Positions 1-8,240 are shown, counted from the first letter of the stretch. The stretch: 64,000 nt of DNA from Prochlorococcus sp. AG-436-J02 (GCA_003212625.1 QCPI01000002.1:1-64000); one strand, 5' to 3'. Numbers and translations: made by a program. The notes: generated from the sequence alone by a model not told the origin.

Positions 1-97
1 TGTAATAGGCTAATTCTTCTGGATCTTCACTGCCAAGTCCATAACCCATCGTTGCAGCGATATAAATTTTGTGTTGTCTATGAGGACTAAGGCCCAT
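1..97 (-). CDS. Conserved hypothetical protein, 5' part only
   Basis: A minus-strand reading frame opens with ATG at 97-95 and stays open to the window edge for 32 codons. It begins MGLSPHRQHKIYIAATMGYG and continues LGSEDPEELAYY. The acidic EDPEEL tail and clean start look like real coding sequence. I do not recognise the family. The 3' part lies outside the window. Confidence 0.55.
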   Translation of the reverse strand, partial: MGLSPHRQHKIYIAATMGYGLGSEDPEELAYY

Positions 98-548
98 TAG
101 CTTATAAAACACAATTTAATTCTATTGATTAGATTATCTCGTTTCATAATTTGAAAGTTTAGTTAGAATAGCAAATAATATTAGACGATTGAGCACCTAT
201 ATTCAATTTGTAGGTTTATGACCAATTATTTCAAATATTGAGCTAAGACCTATAAAAATAATTCATTAGCTTTCAAATTAGTTATTAATTTCTTATTGAT
301 TAAGAGACTAATTTTTTTAAGAACTTACTAGAGATTTAAAACGGTCTGGCTTATTGATGTAAATCACTTTTGTAACTTTTACTCCAATGCTGGGAGATTA
401 CAGTAGATCCCAATAAATTAAGTAAACTAAAGCTATGAAAACTAATACTAAGATTAAAAGCAATAATTAGATCTCTTTTTAAAGTTGTATATGATTCCTT
501 TATACTTTCTCTTTAATTTTTTGTAGTGCGTTGTCTATTTGATTTGAG
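98..548. other. Gene-free AT-rich stretch
   Basis: I see no convincing reading frame on either strand. It separates the leftward partial gene from the small plus-strand cluster starting at 549, so promoters for both probably lie here, but no motif is clear. Confidence 0.4.
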
Positions 549-695
549 ATGATTTATTCATTTGGTGTTTTAGGTCCTCTAATAAAAACCTTTATAGTAT
601 TTGTCATTATTCTTGGACCATTATGTATTGTTGGCTTGATTATGCTTCTTAAGAAAATTGAGACAGATAGTCCTGGTCGTATTAGGTGGAAGTAA
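549..695 (+). CDS. Small single-span membrane protein
   Basis: A 48-residue frame starts MIYSFGVLGPLIKTFIVFVI and ends IETDSPGRIRWK. A central hydrophobic helix (about residues 7-33) is followed by a basic tail, as in small thylakoid or plasma membrane subunits. Its stop overlaps the ATG of the next frame (TAATG), suggesting an operon with the two decayed frames downstream. I do not recognise the family. Confidence 0.5.
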   Translation: MIYSFGVLGPLIKTFIVFVIILGPLCIVGLIMLLKKIETDSPGRIRWK

Positions 696-901
696 TGAGT
701 AAAAACAAAACCAAAAACCAATCATGATTTGAACCAAATTATCCAGAAAACTTTTGGCCTAAAATATTAAGTCTTCTTTCTATAGGAGTTTTTATTTACT
801 GGGTAATGAATTCCCCAAATGTGGATAAAATTCTTGATCAATATCTTTTCGAGCCAATTTTCAGACAATTTGACAAAGTAAAACAAATAACCACTATCTA
901 A
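695..901 (+). pseudogene. Small membrane protein gene interrupted by an in-frame TGA
   Basis: From ATG 695 the frame reads MSKNKTKNQS, then TGA at 725-727, then 57 more open codons in the same frame beginning FEPNYPENFWPKILSLLSIG and ending VKQITTI before TAA at 899. The second part has a hydrophobic helix. The start overlaps the upstream stop and the stop abuts the next ATG (902), so the layout of an intact gene survives. A TGG to TGA change would explain it. Confidence 0.6.
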
Positions 902-1056
902 ATGATTAACAGACTTATTTCAAGGAAAGAACTAAATGGATATTTATGATTGGAGTGGTCTTAATTGGTGCAGCATTCACCGCAAGGAATGTCATTTCCT
1001 ATCCCACTGATTGTCTGAAAGAAGATATGGTAGAAAACTTTGGTTTAACTAATTGA
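902..1056 (+). pseudogene. Frameshifted small membrane protein gene
   Basis: ATG 902 directly follows the previous stop and reads MINRLISRKELNGYL before TGA. Another frame covers the same DNA and continues ERTKWIFMIGVVLIGAAFTA, ending ENFGLTN at 1056. Joining them near 925-935 gives a basic N-terminus, one membrane helix and a polar tail, so a one-base indel is the simplest reading. ATG 946 alone would encode a 36-residue protein. Confidence 0.45.
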
Positions 1057-1138
1057 GCTGCTAGTAATAAATTCATTTATACTTTTATTTCCTCAATAAG
1101 TCTAAAAAGCCAGTAGATTTAAATAAAGAAAATTTAAA

Positions 1139-1423
1139 ATGTTTTTTTTTAATCCCTTTTGGCCTTTGACGGCTTTAAGAATCGCTTCCTTAAAATCAAC
1201 TTCAACATTACTTTTACTTCTTTTAATCAAATCAAATCTACTTCGTCTAAAGGGTGGTCTGATAGGTGGATTTATTTCACTTACACTTATTTCTGGTTTA
1301 GTTATATCTACAACTGTTGTGAGCGGAACTGCTTACTATATTTTTCGCAACATGAAATCAAATGATGGTGATCTAAAAGTTTCTTCAAATGAGGTTATAA
1401 ATGCTGAAGCAGTTTCTGCTTGA
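1139..1423 (+). CDS. Hypothetical membrane protein
   Basis: A 94-residue frame with hydrophobic segments at about residues 20-32 and 40-62 and a polar, acidic C-terminus (NEVINAEAVSA). A competing frame at 1159-1365 overlaps it, but its product lacks a sensible membrane or soluble pattern, so I prefer this one. No family recognised. Confidence 0.4.
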   Translation: MFFFNPFWPLTALRIASLKSTSTLLLLLLIKSNLLRLKGGLIGGFISLTLISGLVISTTVVSGTAYYIFRNMKSNDGDLKVSSNEVINAEAVSA

Positions 1424-1496
1424 TTTATTTTATTCATTCTTGATGAGTCTAGTTATGTCATCAAACTATTAAAAGAGCTTCAAAATAGATAAATGA

Positions 1497-2321
1497 TTAT
1501 TTACTTGTAAATAAATCAATAATTTCATTTTTAAAATTGTCCATTGATTTGATTATTAAGTCAGTACCAGCTTCTCTTAATTTAACCTCATACTTGAGAC
1601 GTTTCTCATGATTTGAATCCTTATGTAAATGTGGAGGGGCAATAGCAAGACTTATGAATTTTTGATTGGGGATTCTAGAGCGAGCATTGATTACTGTTTT
1701 TACGTCAGCGACAGTATCACCTATATATGCAATGGGAGGCGTTGAAGTACCTAAGGGTGTTTTTGAAAGTTTTGATGATAATGAAATAAAACCTGTTGGG
1801 TCAGGCTTGTCAGGAGCATCACCCATTGCAACGAGAGGGACAGAGACTAATCCAAGCCTTTGCTCTAATACGAATTTCGCCGAAGGTAATTCGGCTCCAC
1901 TTATAAACCCCCATCCAATTTTTCTTTGTGTTAATTCATCAAAAAGATTCTTTTCTACTAATAATGTCTCATTTCTAATAAAACCTGTCCATTTACTTGG
2001 GTCTTGATTGGGGTCCCCGCCAAAATAAAAATTTTCAAAGCACTCGATTACTTTGCTTCTAGTCGGTCGTGATAAAAAAAGATTTTTGTCCTGTATATGT
2101 CTATTAATCATTTCAAGGCTCAAATCCCAATCATTATTCCAATATCCCTCACTTTTTATAGTGTCAATATCTTGTATCGAAGGTTTCCAACCACAAAAGA
2201 AACATACCGTTTCTTGAATAGCCATTCGATAACTATTGGTGACGTCTCTTATAACCCCATCTATATCAAATAAAATTAGCCCAATGTTATTTATCATTTC
2301 CTTTTTATTGAGAATTTTCAA
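1497..2321 (-). CDS. HAD-superfamily hydrolase, subfamily IA (TIGR01548-like)
   Basis: Predicted cytosolic phosphatase of the HAD fold, 274 residues. Motif I is FDIDGVIRD near residue 18, with the nucleophile Asp and the DxD acid/base; a late motif reads YIGDTVADV, supplying Mg-binding acids. Between them lies a cap region typical of cyanobacterial TIGR01548 proteins, whose substrate is not firmly known. The 5' end overlaps the small gene 2305-2469 on the same strand, so the two are probably co-transcribed. Confidence 0.85.
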   Translation of the reverse strand: MKILNKKEMINNIGLILFDIDGVIRDVTNSYRMAIQETVCFFCGWKPSIQDIDTIKSEGYWNNDWDLSLEMINRHIQDKNLFLSRPTRSKVIECFENFYFGGDPNQDPSKWTGFIRNETLLVEKNLFDELTQRKIGWGFISGAELPSAKFVLEQRLGLVSVPLVAMGDAPDKPDPTGFISLSSKLSKTPLGTSTPPIAYIGDTVADVKTVINARSRIPNQKFISLAIAPPHLHKDSNHEKRLKYEVKLREAGTDLIIKSMDNFKNEIIDLFTSK

Positions 2322-2469
2322 TCGACTCTTTATTTAGTTTAAGTTTAAGTTCTAGTTGACGATTTCTAAGTGCTGTTTCGTTTCTGATTATTCGATTACC
2401 AACCCAAGCAAGTCCCAGGCCGATCATGGCTGGTATCCCAATTGAAGTAAATCTTGTGATGCTATTCAT
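2305..2469 (-). CDS. Small membrane-anchored protein
   Basis: 54 residues, starting MNSITRFTSIGIPAMIGLGL: an N-terminal hydrophobic helix followed by a charged helical tail (RNRQLELKLKLNKES). It overlaps the HAD gene start by 17 bp on the same strand, the usual sign of a real upstream operon partner. No family recognised. Confidence 0.6.
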   Translation of the reverse strand: MNSITRFTSIGIPAMIGLGLAWVGNRIIRNETALRNRQLELKLKLNKESIENSQ

Positions 2470-2871
2470 TTATTTATATATGCAATGAAAAATTTTGATT
2501 TGATTCTTATTTGACATTATCATGTAATTTTATAATTTAAACTATCAAGAATATTTTAACTTGTTTTTGTTTTTCTTACACTTCTTCTTAAACAAGCCAT
2601 TAAATAGAAATAATCTGTCAAGTCAATTATTAAGAATAAATAGACATCATCCTTTCTCTACTCAAGAAAATTGAATAATCTATGAATAGCTAACTATTAT
2701 CAATTCTAAATAGAATTATTAAATATGGAGTGATCATTAGACAAATTTTCAACTCAAATTGAAACCAACCACCTTTTTAAATGTTGATATAGGGAAATGC
2801 GAAATTTTTTAGTATATTTTCATCAATAAATCGTATCTAAGGTAGAAAGAAATTGAATAAATCTATAGGTA
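2470..2871. other. Gene-free stretch
   Basis: Very AT-rich sequence with stops in all frames. Probably holds promoters for the divergent genes on either side; I can assign no motif. Confidence 0.4.
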
Positions 2872-3057
2872 ATGGTTAGCTTTCTTTTTTTATTACTAAA
2901 GCCAGTCCTGTTTTTGATGTTGAAAAAAGTTTTTAAGAAGCAAATGAAAGCTTTTATTATCAGTGCAATTGAGTGGTTAGTTCTTCAAACAGATAATGAT
3001 CTAGACGATAAAATACTTGCAAAAATAAAAAGCGGTATGAAATTAGGAATGGTTTGA
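2872..3057 (+). CDS. Small hypothetical protein with hydrophobic N-terminus
   Basis: 61 residues beginning MVSFLFLLLKPVLFLMLKKV, then an amphipathic segment (AFIISAIEWLVLQTD) and a lysine-rich end (DDKILAKIKSGMKLG). Composition is coding-like. No family recognised. Confidence 0.45.
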   Translation: MVSFLFLLLKPVLFLMLKKVFKKQMKAFIISAIEWLVLQTDNDLDDKILAKIKSGMKLGMV

Positions 3058-3141
3058 TCAATTATTAGAGAAAGAGTACTTTGTCTAAATATATTGACTC
3101 CTATGCAAAGTTGTTATGCTTTGAATTTGTGATTTCGAATT

Positions 3142-3356
3142 ATGATTGATATATTTAAATTGAAGTGGTCACCAAAAGATCATCAAAACACTTAAATTAT
3201 TATTCCTGCGATTTAGAAGACGACTTGACAATATGCTGCTTATGCTAATGAGCTCAAGTAAACGCCTGAACTTATTCTATTAATGCTTAGTGATGTGTTG
3301 CAGATACTTTTGAAGATAATCCGCATAAAACCGATAGTAGTTGTTATTGTCGTTGA
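3142..3356 (+). pseudogene. Heavily decayed small protein gene
   Basis: No frame is open throughout, but protein-like pieces lie in order: DLEDDL in one frame, QYAAYANELK, a stop, then TPELILLMLSDVL in a second, and ADTFEDNPHKTDSSCYCR before TGA in a third. The joined product would have a helical core and a Cys-rich tail. At least two frameshifts and one nonsense codon separate the pieces. Confidence 0.45.
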
Positions 3357-3461
3357 ATAGCTATCTCCCTCTTCTTTAGAGCTATTCAGATTTACAATGA
3401 ATTATTTTGCCAATACAAATAATTTAATATTTAGTTAATTGTCTTTTATCTTCATTTTGTT

Positions 3462-3677
3462 ATGAATAAATGGAAACCTTCTCAGACGCAACAATCAGGA
3501 TCAATTAATAGAGTGTTTGATTTCTTTGTTGATGAATTAACTGAATTACAAGAAGAACTAGATTGTCCAGATGAATTTATATATGATTTTCTCGAAGTCA
3601 TTAGAAATCGTTGGTTATCTGATAGCTGTCACTCAAGAGCTAGACAATATAAAAGAGATAACCCAGATTCCTATTAA
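3462..3677 (+). CDS. Small acidic protein, CP(D/N) family
   Basis: 71 residues. The core FFVDELTELQEELDCPDEFI matches FISDELAELQEALHCPNSFI in the gene at 31874-32065, and the CP(D/N)xxI/V motif recurs in 46723-46893 and 54167-54343. The stop lies 2 bp before the next ATG, so it is likely co-transcribed with the DUF1651-like gene. No function known to me. Confidence 0.7.
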   Translation: MNKWKPSQTQQSGSINRVFDFFVDELTELQEELDCPDEFIYDFLEVIRNRWLSDSCHSRARQYKRDNPDSY

Positions 3678-3679
3678 AG

Positions 3680-3943
3680 ATGCAAAAAGAAAGCTGGCTA
3701 GTTAAGAATGATCGAATCTGGGCAATGAGGTTCTTTCAGGATAAATTCCCTGATGAAGATGGGACAATATATATGAGAGTTCATTACGCCAGTTGCAAAC
3801 ACAGATTTCTTCACGGTATTACCCCTCATGTTCAGTTGCATGAAAGTGAGAAGATGACTTTTGAAACAGCCAGAGAACTATGGAAGTCTTCAATAGGAAC
3901 AGAGTGGGAAGTCTCATCGAAACGTTTGTGGCTTACTAGTTAG
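3680..3943 (+). CDS. DUF1651-like protein
   Basis: 87 residues. Starts with a Trp-containing strand (ESWLVKNDRIWAMRFFQDKF), then a His/Arg central part, and ends with an A..LWKSS..TEW motif that resembles the C-terminal A.xLW..L...GW signature of DUF1651, a picocyanobacterial family of unknown function. A clearer member is at 8007-8240. It follows the CP(D/N) family gene by 2 bp. Confidence 0.65.
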   Translation: MQKESWLVKNDRIWAMRFFQDKFPDEDGTIYMRVHYASCKHRFLHGITPHVQLHESEKMTFETARELWKSSIGTEWEVSSKRLWLTS

Positions 3944-4084
3944 ATTTCATTCGATAATCGATTTCTAAATTAATTTTTTTGATTTTTTTATATGAGAAAA
4001 AGAATTTTGAATCTTAGGATATTCAAAAGATTGTTTTGTATCAGAATGAACTACAAGGAACAATCGAATATTTCATAATATTTT

Positions 4085-4100
4085 TGTAGCAACCGCTACA
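4085..4100 (+). promoter_or_regulatory. NtcA box (GTA-N8-TAC)
   Basis: TGTAGCAACCGCTACA is a perfect TGTA-N8-TACA palindrome, extended to a 24-bp inverted repeat at 4081-4104. A plausible -10 (CATAAT, 4074-4079) places the box on the transcription start rather than at -41, the arrangement expected for NtcA repression rather than activation. It sits directly before the glutamine riboswitch. Confidence 0.6.
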
Positions 4101-4103
4101 AAA

Positions 4104-4168
4104 AACGTTCAACTCGCTACATAGCGAGCCGCATCTCGATTTAAGCCAAGGAACGGGGACTTAAATCA
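4104..4168 (+). promoter_or_regulatory. Glutamine riboswitch, Downstream-peptide type
   Basis: Elements in order: CGTTC (4106-4110), pairing with GAACG (4151-4155); a hairpin CTCGCT/AGCGAG (4113-4128); a purine/pyrimidine junction; and TTAAG (4141-4145) able to pair with CTTAA (4160-4164) as a pseudoknot-like helix across AAGGAACGGGG. This matches the Downstream-peptide/glnA aptamer class known to bind L-glutamine. It precedes a DUF4278 peptide gene, as expected for this class. A second copy is at 18685. Confidence 0.8.
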
Positions 4169-4186
4169 ATATTCGGAGTATGAATG

Positions 4187-4360
4187 ATGACTACTCTTCT
4201 TTATCGTGGACATAACTATGTCCAGCACAAAGATCCAAAAACACAAAAAAATTGTGTTGAGCTTACTTACAGACGTAATCATTACAACACTTGTAGAAGT
4301 AATGCTAAATCTGAGGTGAATAATCAGCTGTCATATAGAGGTCAACGATACCAACATTAG
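4187..4360 (+). CDS. DUF4278 small protein (possible PirA-like)
   Basis: 57 residues beginning MTTLLYRGHNYVQ and ending LSYRGQRYQH. The repeated (L)(T/S)YRG..Y(Q) motif at both ends is the DUF4278 signature. I recall that Synechocystis PirA, a PII-interacting regulator of arginine synthesis, is a member, which would fit the nitrogen-sensing leader; this link is inference. GGAG at 4175-4178 favours ATG 4187 over 4184. A terminator follows at once. Confidence 0.8.
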   Translation: MTTLLYRGHNYVQHKDPKTQKNCVELTYRRNHYNTCRSNAKSEVNNQLSYRGQRYQH

Positions 4361-4375
4361 TTTAATAATTTGTTT

Positions 4376-4400
4376 AAAAACCCTGCCTGTCAGGGTTTTT
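4376..4400 (+). terminator. Rho-independent terminator of the DUF4278 gene
   Basis: Stem AAAAACCCTG / CAGGGTTTTT with a 5-base loop, 15 bp after the DUF4278 stop. The 3' T-run serves the plus strand. Confidence 0.85.
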
Positions 4401-4766
4401 GATGTCTCTAGATAGATAATTTCTCTTTTGTTATATATCTATTTTGATTTTTATGATGATTAAGTGAATTTTTTAAGAAACTGCATATCAATTTTTATTA
4501 TAAGGATTACCTAGTGCCTGGTTAATTTTTAATTACTAGTTTTGCCAGCCTCATTGGTAATAATATTGATTGCTTTATTTCTTACCTATTACTTGTGTTT
4601 ATAAAAAAAATAGGATATAGAGGCATGGAAAGATAATTAACTCTTATTAAATCTAAAATTATCAATCTGGATAGTAGAAATCGTCTCCTATTGGCTCTCC
4701 ATAGAAGTTAGCAACTTTGATACAATGTAGATATTTCAACATCATTTTACAAGATTTTGCATTGAG
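4401..4766. other. Intergenic stretch with one doubtful mini-ORF
   Basis: Mostly featureless. On the minus strand, 4745-4662 reads MMLKYLHCIKVANFYGEPIG then DDFYYPD (27 aa), which has protein-like composition but no ribosome-binding site that I can see; it could be a remnant. Confidence 0.3.
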
Positions 4767-4799
4767 AATAAAAAACGGCCTGTGCAGACTCAGACCGTT
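4767..4799 (-). terminator. Rho-independent terminator, minus strand
   Basis: On the minus strand a 9-bp stem AACGGTCTG / CAGGCCGTT (one G-T pair, 8-base loop) is followed by a T-run. It lies about 97 bp beyond the stop of the minus-strand gene 4896-5216 and probably ends its transcript. Confidence 0.75.
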
Positions 4800-4895
4800 A
4801 ATGAATCAATTCATTCCTATATAAATGCATTTTTTCATTTATTGCGATAGTAATGAATACCCAAATAATTTGGTTATAGACCAGCTAAGCAAATA

Positions 4896-5216
4896 TTAAT
4901 TAGAAATAGTTGGTTTATGGGCATGGCGCATTTCATGTTTCTGTTGGGATTTAATCAAAACTGTGATTTTATTTTTTATAAGTAAACCCAAACCTAGATC
5001 AATAACCACATATAGAAAAAGCGAATAGCAAGAAATTACATAGAAGATTAAGTGAAATATAAATGTCTCTATGATATCAGAATTATTTTTATCAGTTGCT
5101 TGTTCTAGAACATTTGACTTGGGTGACTTGAAATCACTTATTGAATTAGTCGCTATTGATTCCATCCATCCGAACGGTTCTATTTCTTGATCCATTAATG
5201 CTTGCGCTGAGGTCAT
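4896..5216 (-). CDS. Hypothetical protein with C-terminal membrane segments
   Basis: 106 residues. A soluble acidic N-terminal half (MTSAQALMDQEIEPFGWMES) is followed by one or two hydrophobic segments (FIFHLIFYVISCYSLFLYVV, then DLGLGLLI) and a basic tail. A minus-strand terminator lies downstream. Family not recognised. Confidence 0.6.
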   Translation of the reverse strand: MTSAQALMDQEIEPFGWMESIATNSISDFKSPKSNVLEQATDKNNSDIIETFIFHLIFYVISCYSLFLYVVIDLGLGLLIKNKITVLIKSQQKHEMRHAHKPTISN

Positions 5217-5393
5217 AAAATGGAAGATTTTTTAATCCTCTATGTATCGCTTTAAAACTTATGGTCCAGTTAAAGTTACATTTGTTGGCTTTTATTTTAT
5301 TTTGTTTTTTAATAATCTTTATTGCTAATCATGTTACGTATGCATGAATTGATTGGAATGGCTAAAAAGATAAAGACGAGTATTTAATTAAAA

Positions 5394-6335
5394 ATGTTAT
5401 TCCCAGGAATAGAGCCTAGTGAACATGGGATATTGAAAGTAAGTTCTCTACACTCCATCTATTGGGAAAGATGTGGTAATTCAAAAGGACCGTCCATTTT
5501 GATTATTCATGGTGGCCCTGGAGGTGGCAGTAGTCCGGTTTATAGAAGATATTTTGATCCAAAAATATTCAATATTGTCCAATTTGATCAAAGAGGATGT
5601 GGTAGATCTACTCCTCATTCTGAGTTGAAAGAAAATTCTACCAATTATTTAATTGAAGACATCGAAAAATTGCGACAGTTTTTGAAATTAGACTCTTGGC
5701 ATGTTTTTGGTGGATCATGGGGATCAACATTGAGCTTGCTTTATGCTATTGAACATCCTGAAAAAGTTTTAAGTCTTACTCTTAGAGGTATATTTTTGTG
5801 TAGAAAGAATGAACTAAGTTGGTTCTATCAAAAAGGCGCAAGTGAAATTTTTCCTGAAGAGTTCGATCTTTATCAATCTGTAATTCCGGAAAATGAGAGA
5901 GGGGATTTAATTAAGGCTTTTTATGATCGATTAATAAGTGAAGATAGATTAGAGAGAGCTGAAGCAGCATATGCTTGGACAAGATGGGAATTGTCTACTA
6001 GCTTTTTGATCCCAAAAGAGATATTAATCAAAAAAGCTGCTAATGATCATTTCTCAGATTCTTTTGCAAGAATAGAATGTCACTATTTTATAAATAATAT
6101 TTTTTTAGAAGAGAACTATATTTTAAATAACATCACCAAAATCAAAAATATTCCTCTTTCTATAGTTCAAGGTAGATATGACGTAGTTTGTCCTATTAGG
6201 AGTGCATGGGATCTTCACAAAACATTGCCTACTTCAAAACTTTATGTAATCGATAATGCAGGACATTCTATGAAAGAATTTGGAATCACAAACAAACTAA
6301 TTGAATTGACTAATGAGTTAGCTAATTCTTTATAA
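5394..6335 (+). CDS. pip: Proline iminopeptidase
   Basis: 313 residues, the normal length of family S33 prolyl aminopeptidases, which release N-terminal proline from peptides in the cytosol. The oxyanion-hole motif HGGPGGGSS is at residues 39-47, DQRGCGRS at 65-71 and the nucleophile elbow GGSWGS near 106-111 (Ser108). The catalytic Asp is in GRYDVVCP and the His in DNAGHS near the C-terminus, so the triad is intact. It stands alone, with a divergent or unrelated gene on each side. Confidence 0.93.
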   Translation: MLFPGIEPSEHGILKVSSLHSIYWERCGNSKGPSILIIHGGPGGGSSPVYRRYFDPKIFNIVQFDQRGCGRSTPHSELKENSTNYLIEDIEKLRQFLKLDSWHVFGGSWGSTLSLLYAIEHPEKVLSLTLRGIFLCRKNELSWFYQKGASEIFPEEFDLYQSVIPENERGDLIKAFYDRLISEDRLERAEAAYAWTRWELSTSFLIPKEILIKKAANDHFSDSFARIECHYFINNIFLEENYILNNITKIKNIPLSIVQGRYDVVCPIRSAWDLHKTLPTSKLYVIDNAGHSMKEFGITNKLIELTNELANSL

Positions 6336-6389
6336 AATCTCTAAGAAATAGTTGATAATATTTTTCTAAATTATAATATAATATGTTTT

Positions 6390-6614
6390 TTAATTGTGAT
6401 TATGCTCTTTTTTTAAATCGCCGTTCGCTTCTATTGGTAATTTGTTAGATTGTCTCCATACTGCTGCAAATATTAAAGCTATAAATGCAATAATCGGTAA
6501 AAATCTAAGTACTTCCATTGTTGAAGGTTCTATAAATAATGATTTAAAAGGATCACTAAGAGATACGGGAACGACTTCGTAAGAATTTACTAATTCTTTT
6601 AGATCTACTTGCAT
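6390..6614 (-). CDS. Small single-span membrane protein
   Basis: 74 residues with one membrane helix (VLRFLPIIAFIALIFAAVW) at about 35-53 and a His-rich hydrophilic end (KKEHNHN). Convergent with pip. No family recognised. Confidence 0.6.
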   Translation of the reverse strand: MQVDLKELVNSYEVVPVSLSDPFKSLFIEPSTMEVLRFLPIIAFIALIFAAVWRQSNKLPIEANGDLKKEHNHN

Positions 6615-7392
6615 TTTCTTTGATAATTGTTCCCAACCTAGAAACGAAAGGTAGTCTATTTACTTTTAACTTGTCTATTTGTGATTATTTTGTGTAAAAT
6701 TTACAATTACAAGTAAATAACGTCAATCCCTTCTGTGATTCAAGTTTCATTCTATTGTAATTTTGGCACGATGTTGTCTCTAATAGTTCTTGTAAATCAT
6801 TCTCTAATTTTGTAGGCAATTTATCTTGTTATAGCTGAGAAAAGTAAGGACTAAGTTATGATAATTACATTTAATACAATTGTGACTGGTATTGTCATCT
6901 CCTTTTATATGTCTCCAACTTCTTCAGACTCTTGAGTTTCTTCAATATGTCATTTTGCTACTTTTAAGTAAATTTAAAAATTTAAAATTCAACTCAAATA
7001 TCGCATAGGAAGGAAAGTATCTTTTCTCTTTAGATTAATCTTAGGAATACGTTGTTTTGAAATTGCTTTTAATTTATAATAGAAGTTCAATTGCTATATC
7101 TGAATTTTTATCTGCTTTTGAAGCTTTCCTATTGAGCTGAGCATTTTTTGTGAAACTTTGTAAATACTTTTAGTTGATCTATATTGTCGAGGTAAAAGAT
7201 CTTGTTGTTATATACAACATCAAGATGTGTATTTGCTTTTCTACAACTACAAATAGCTTAAAGTAGTTTAAAAGCCTTATAAGTTTATTTTTATGAACTT
7301 TCTATGTATTTGACTTGATTGAATGTCAATGGATTTTTCTACCGATTGTTTAAAATTTTTTAGTAGCTAAAAGTGTTTAGTTACATATTCAT
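6615..7392. other. Long intergenic stretch
   Basis: About 780 bp with frequent stops in every frame. Only very short frames occur, e.g. 25 codons from ATG 6858. An imperfect palindrome around 7199-7222 (CTTG..TTGTTATATACAA..CAAG) could be a binding site. Nothing else recognisable. Confidence 0.35.
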
Positions 7393-7569
7393 ATGAATCG
7401 ATCTCAATTTGCTGTACTTCCTTTGCCAAAAGGATTCTCTGAAGTGAAAATAATTGAACGAAGTTGGGGGATTGAGAGGTGCTATGTCGCTGCAGATGGT
7501 GAGAAGCTTTGTACACCTGCTCCCTTTTCAACAAACCATCGAAACCTTGATTGGACTTGTTGTGCTTGA
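7393..7569 (+). CDS. Small MNR-family protein
   Basis: 58 residues: MNRSQFAVLPLPKGFSEVKI, IERSWGIERCYVAADGEKLC, then a Cys-ending tail (DWTCCA). It matches MNRAQKYFNLLPKGTHFEKI with its (I/Y)VSPDGKK continuation in the gene at 21188-21337, so the pair defines a family with an LPKG..F/E.I...(F/W)G.E..YV..DG.K core. The longer antisense frame here is an artefact. Confidence 0.65.
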   Translation: MNRSQFAVLPLPKGFSEVKIIERSWGIERCYVAADGEKLCTPAPFSTNHRNLDWTCCA

Positions 7570-7861
7570 ACAGTCTTTCTATATCAAAATAATTTAGCAA
7601 CTGTTTAAATTGAAAGGGGACTGTGATGTTTTCTCAACTCTGACTAATCCATTGTTTTCTCTTGAATTTAATAAAACCTACAGAAATTTTCCTAAATATG
7701 ATTCCACTAAAGGCAAGATACGAGTAAGCTTTGCATGCTTTTATTTTTGTGGCTACTTAATAATTAAATTTGGGAGTGACATACAAATTTATTTAGGGTA
7801 ATTACACGCATGCATTAACTTTCCTAAAGACCTAAAACTTATTTATCGAATTCATTAAATC

Positions 7862-7957
7862 ATGAAATTATTTACCCCATTTAGTATCCCTAAAGCTGAT
7901 ATGACAGCTCTTCCGAAAAGAAAGAGCAAAGCTCCATCAAAAAATCACACCCGATAG
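7862..7957 (+). CDS. Very small basic protein, doubtful
   Basis: 31 residues, MKLFTPFSIPKADMTALPKR followed by KSKAPSKNHTR. The start resembles MKLQTSFSVPRENM in the gene at 41276, which gives it some weight, but it lacks the C-terminal Cys motif of that protein. A longer frame upstream (7610-7801) has poor composition and is left out. Confidence 0.35.
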   Translation: MKLFTPFSIPKADMTALPKRKSKAPSKNHTR

Positions 7958-8006
7958 ACATCAAAACAATAAGTAGTAGTATTTATGTATTGATACGAAG
8001 TTTTGC

Positions 8007-8240
8007 GTGAAGAGGGATGGTTGGATTAGGGAGATAGAAGGAGTATGGATTTTGAGATTTAGGTATGATTGGGAAAGCTGGGATCAAAATCCTAAGGTTT
8101 GGATAGAGAAGGGAAGACTTCAGTCTAATGGTATACCACTTTTAAAGAATAGAAGAAGGATTAGAAGAGGATTGGCCGTAAAGCTATGGAAGGATTTGTT
8201 AGCAACTGGTTGGAGACGTATTGATCCTCAATGGGATTAA
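8007..8240 (+). CDS. DUF1651 protein
   Basis: 77 residues with the full DUF1651 pattern: Gx(W)...W.LRF..D.ESWD near the N-terminus, a VWIEKG strand, and the ending R.GLAVKLWKDLLATGW.....PQW. The family is restricted to marine picocyanobacteria and has no assigned function. A divergent copy is at 3680-3943. Confidence 0.85.
   Translation: MKRDGWIREIEGVWILRFRYDWESWDQNPKVWIEKGRLQSNGIPLLKNRRRIRRGLAVKLWKDLLATGWRRIDPQWD

Noticed and set aside
1666..2007. 113-codon plus-strand frame
   Set aside because: Antisense inside the HAD hydrolase gene.
4074..4104. Inverted repeat at 4081-4104 as a terminator for the DUF1651-like gene
   Set aside because: The arms carry T on the 5' side and A on the 3' side, so no T-run follows the hairpin on either strand; an NtcA site fits better.
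7367..7600. 77-codon minus-strand frame
   Set aside because: It is antisense to the MNR-family gene 7393-7569, whose product has a clear paralog at 21188; the minus frame has no homolog in the window and poor composition.
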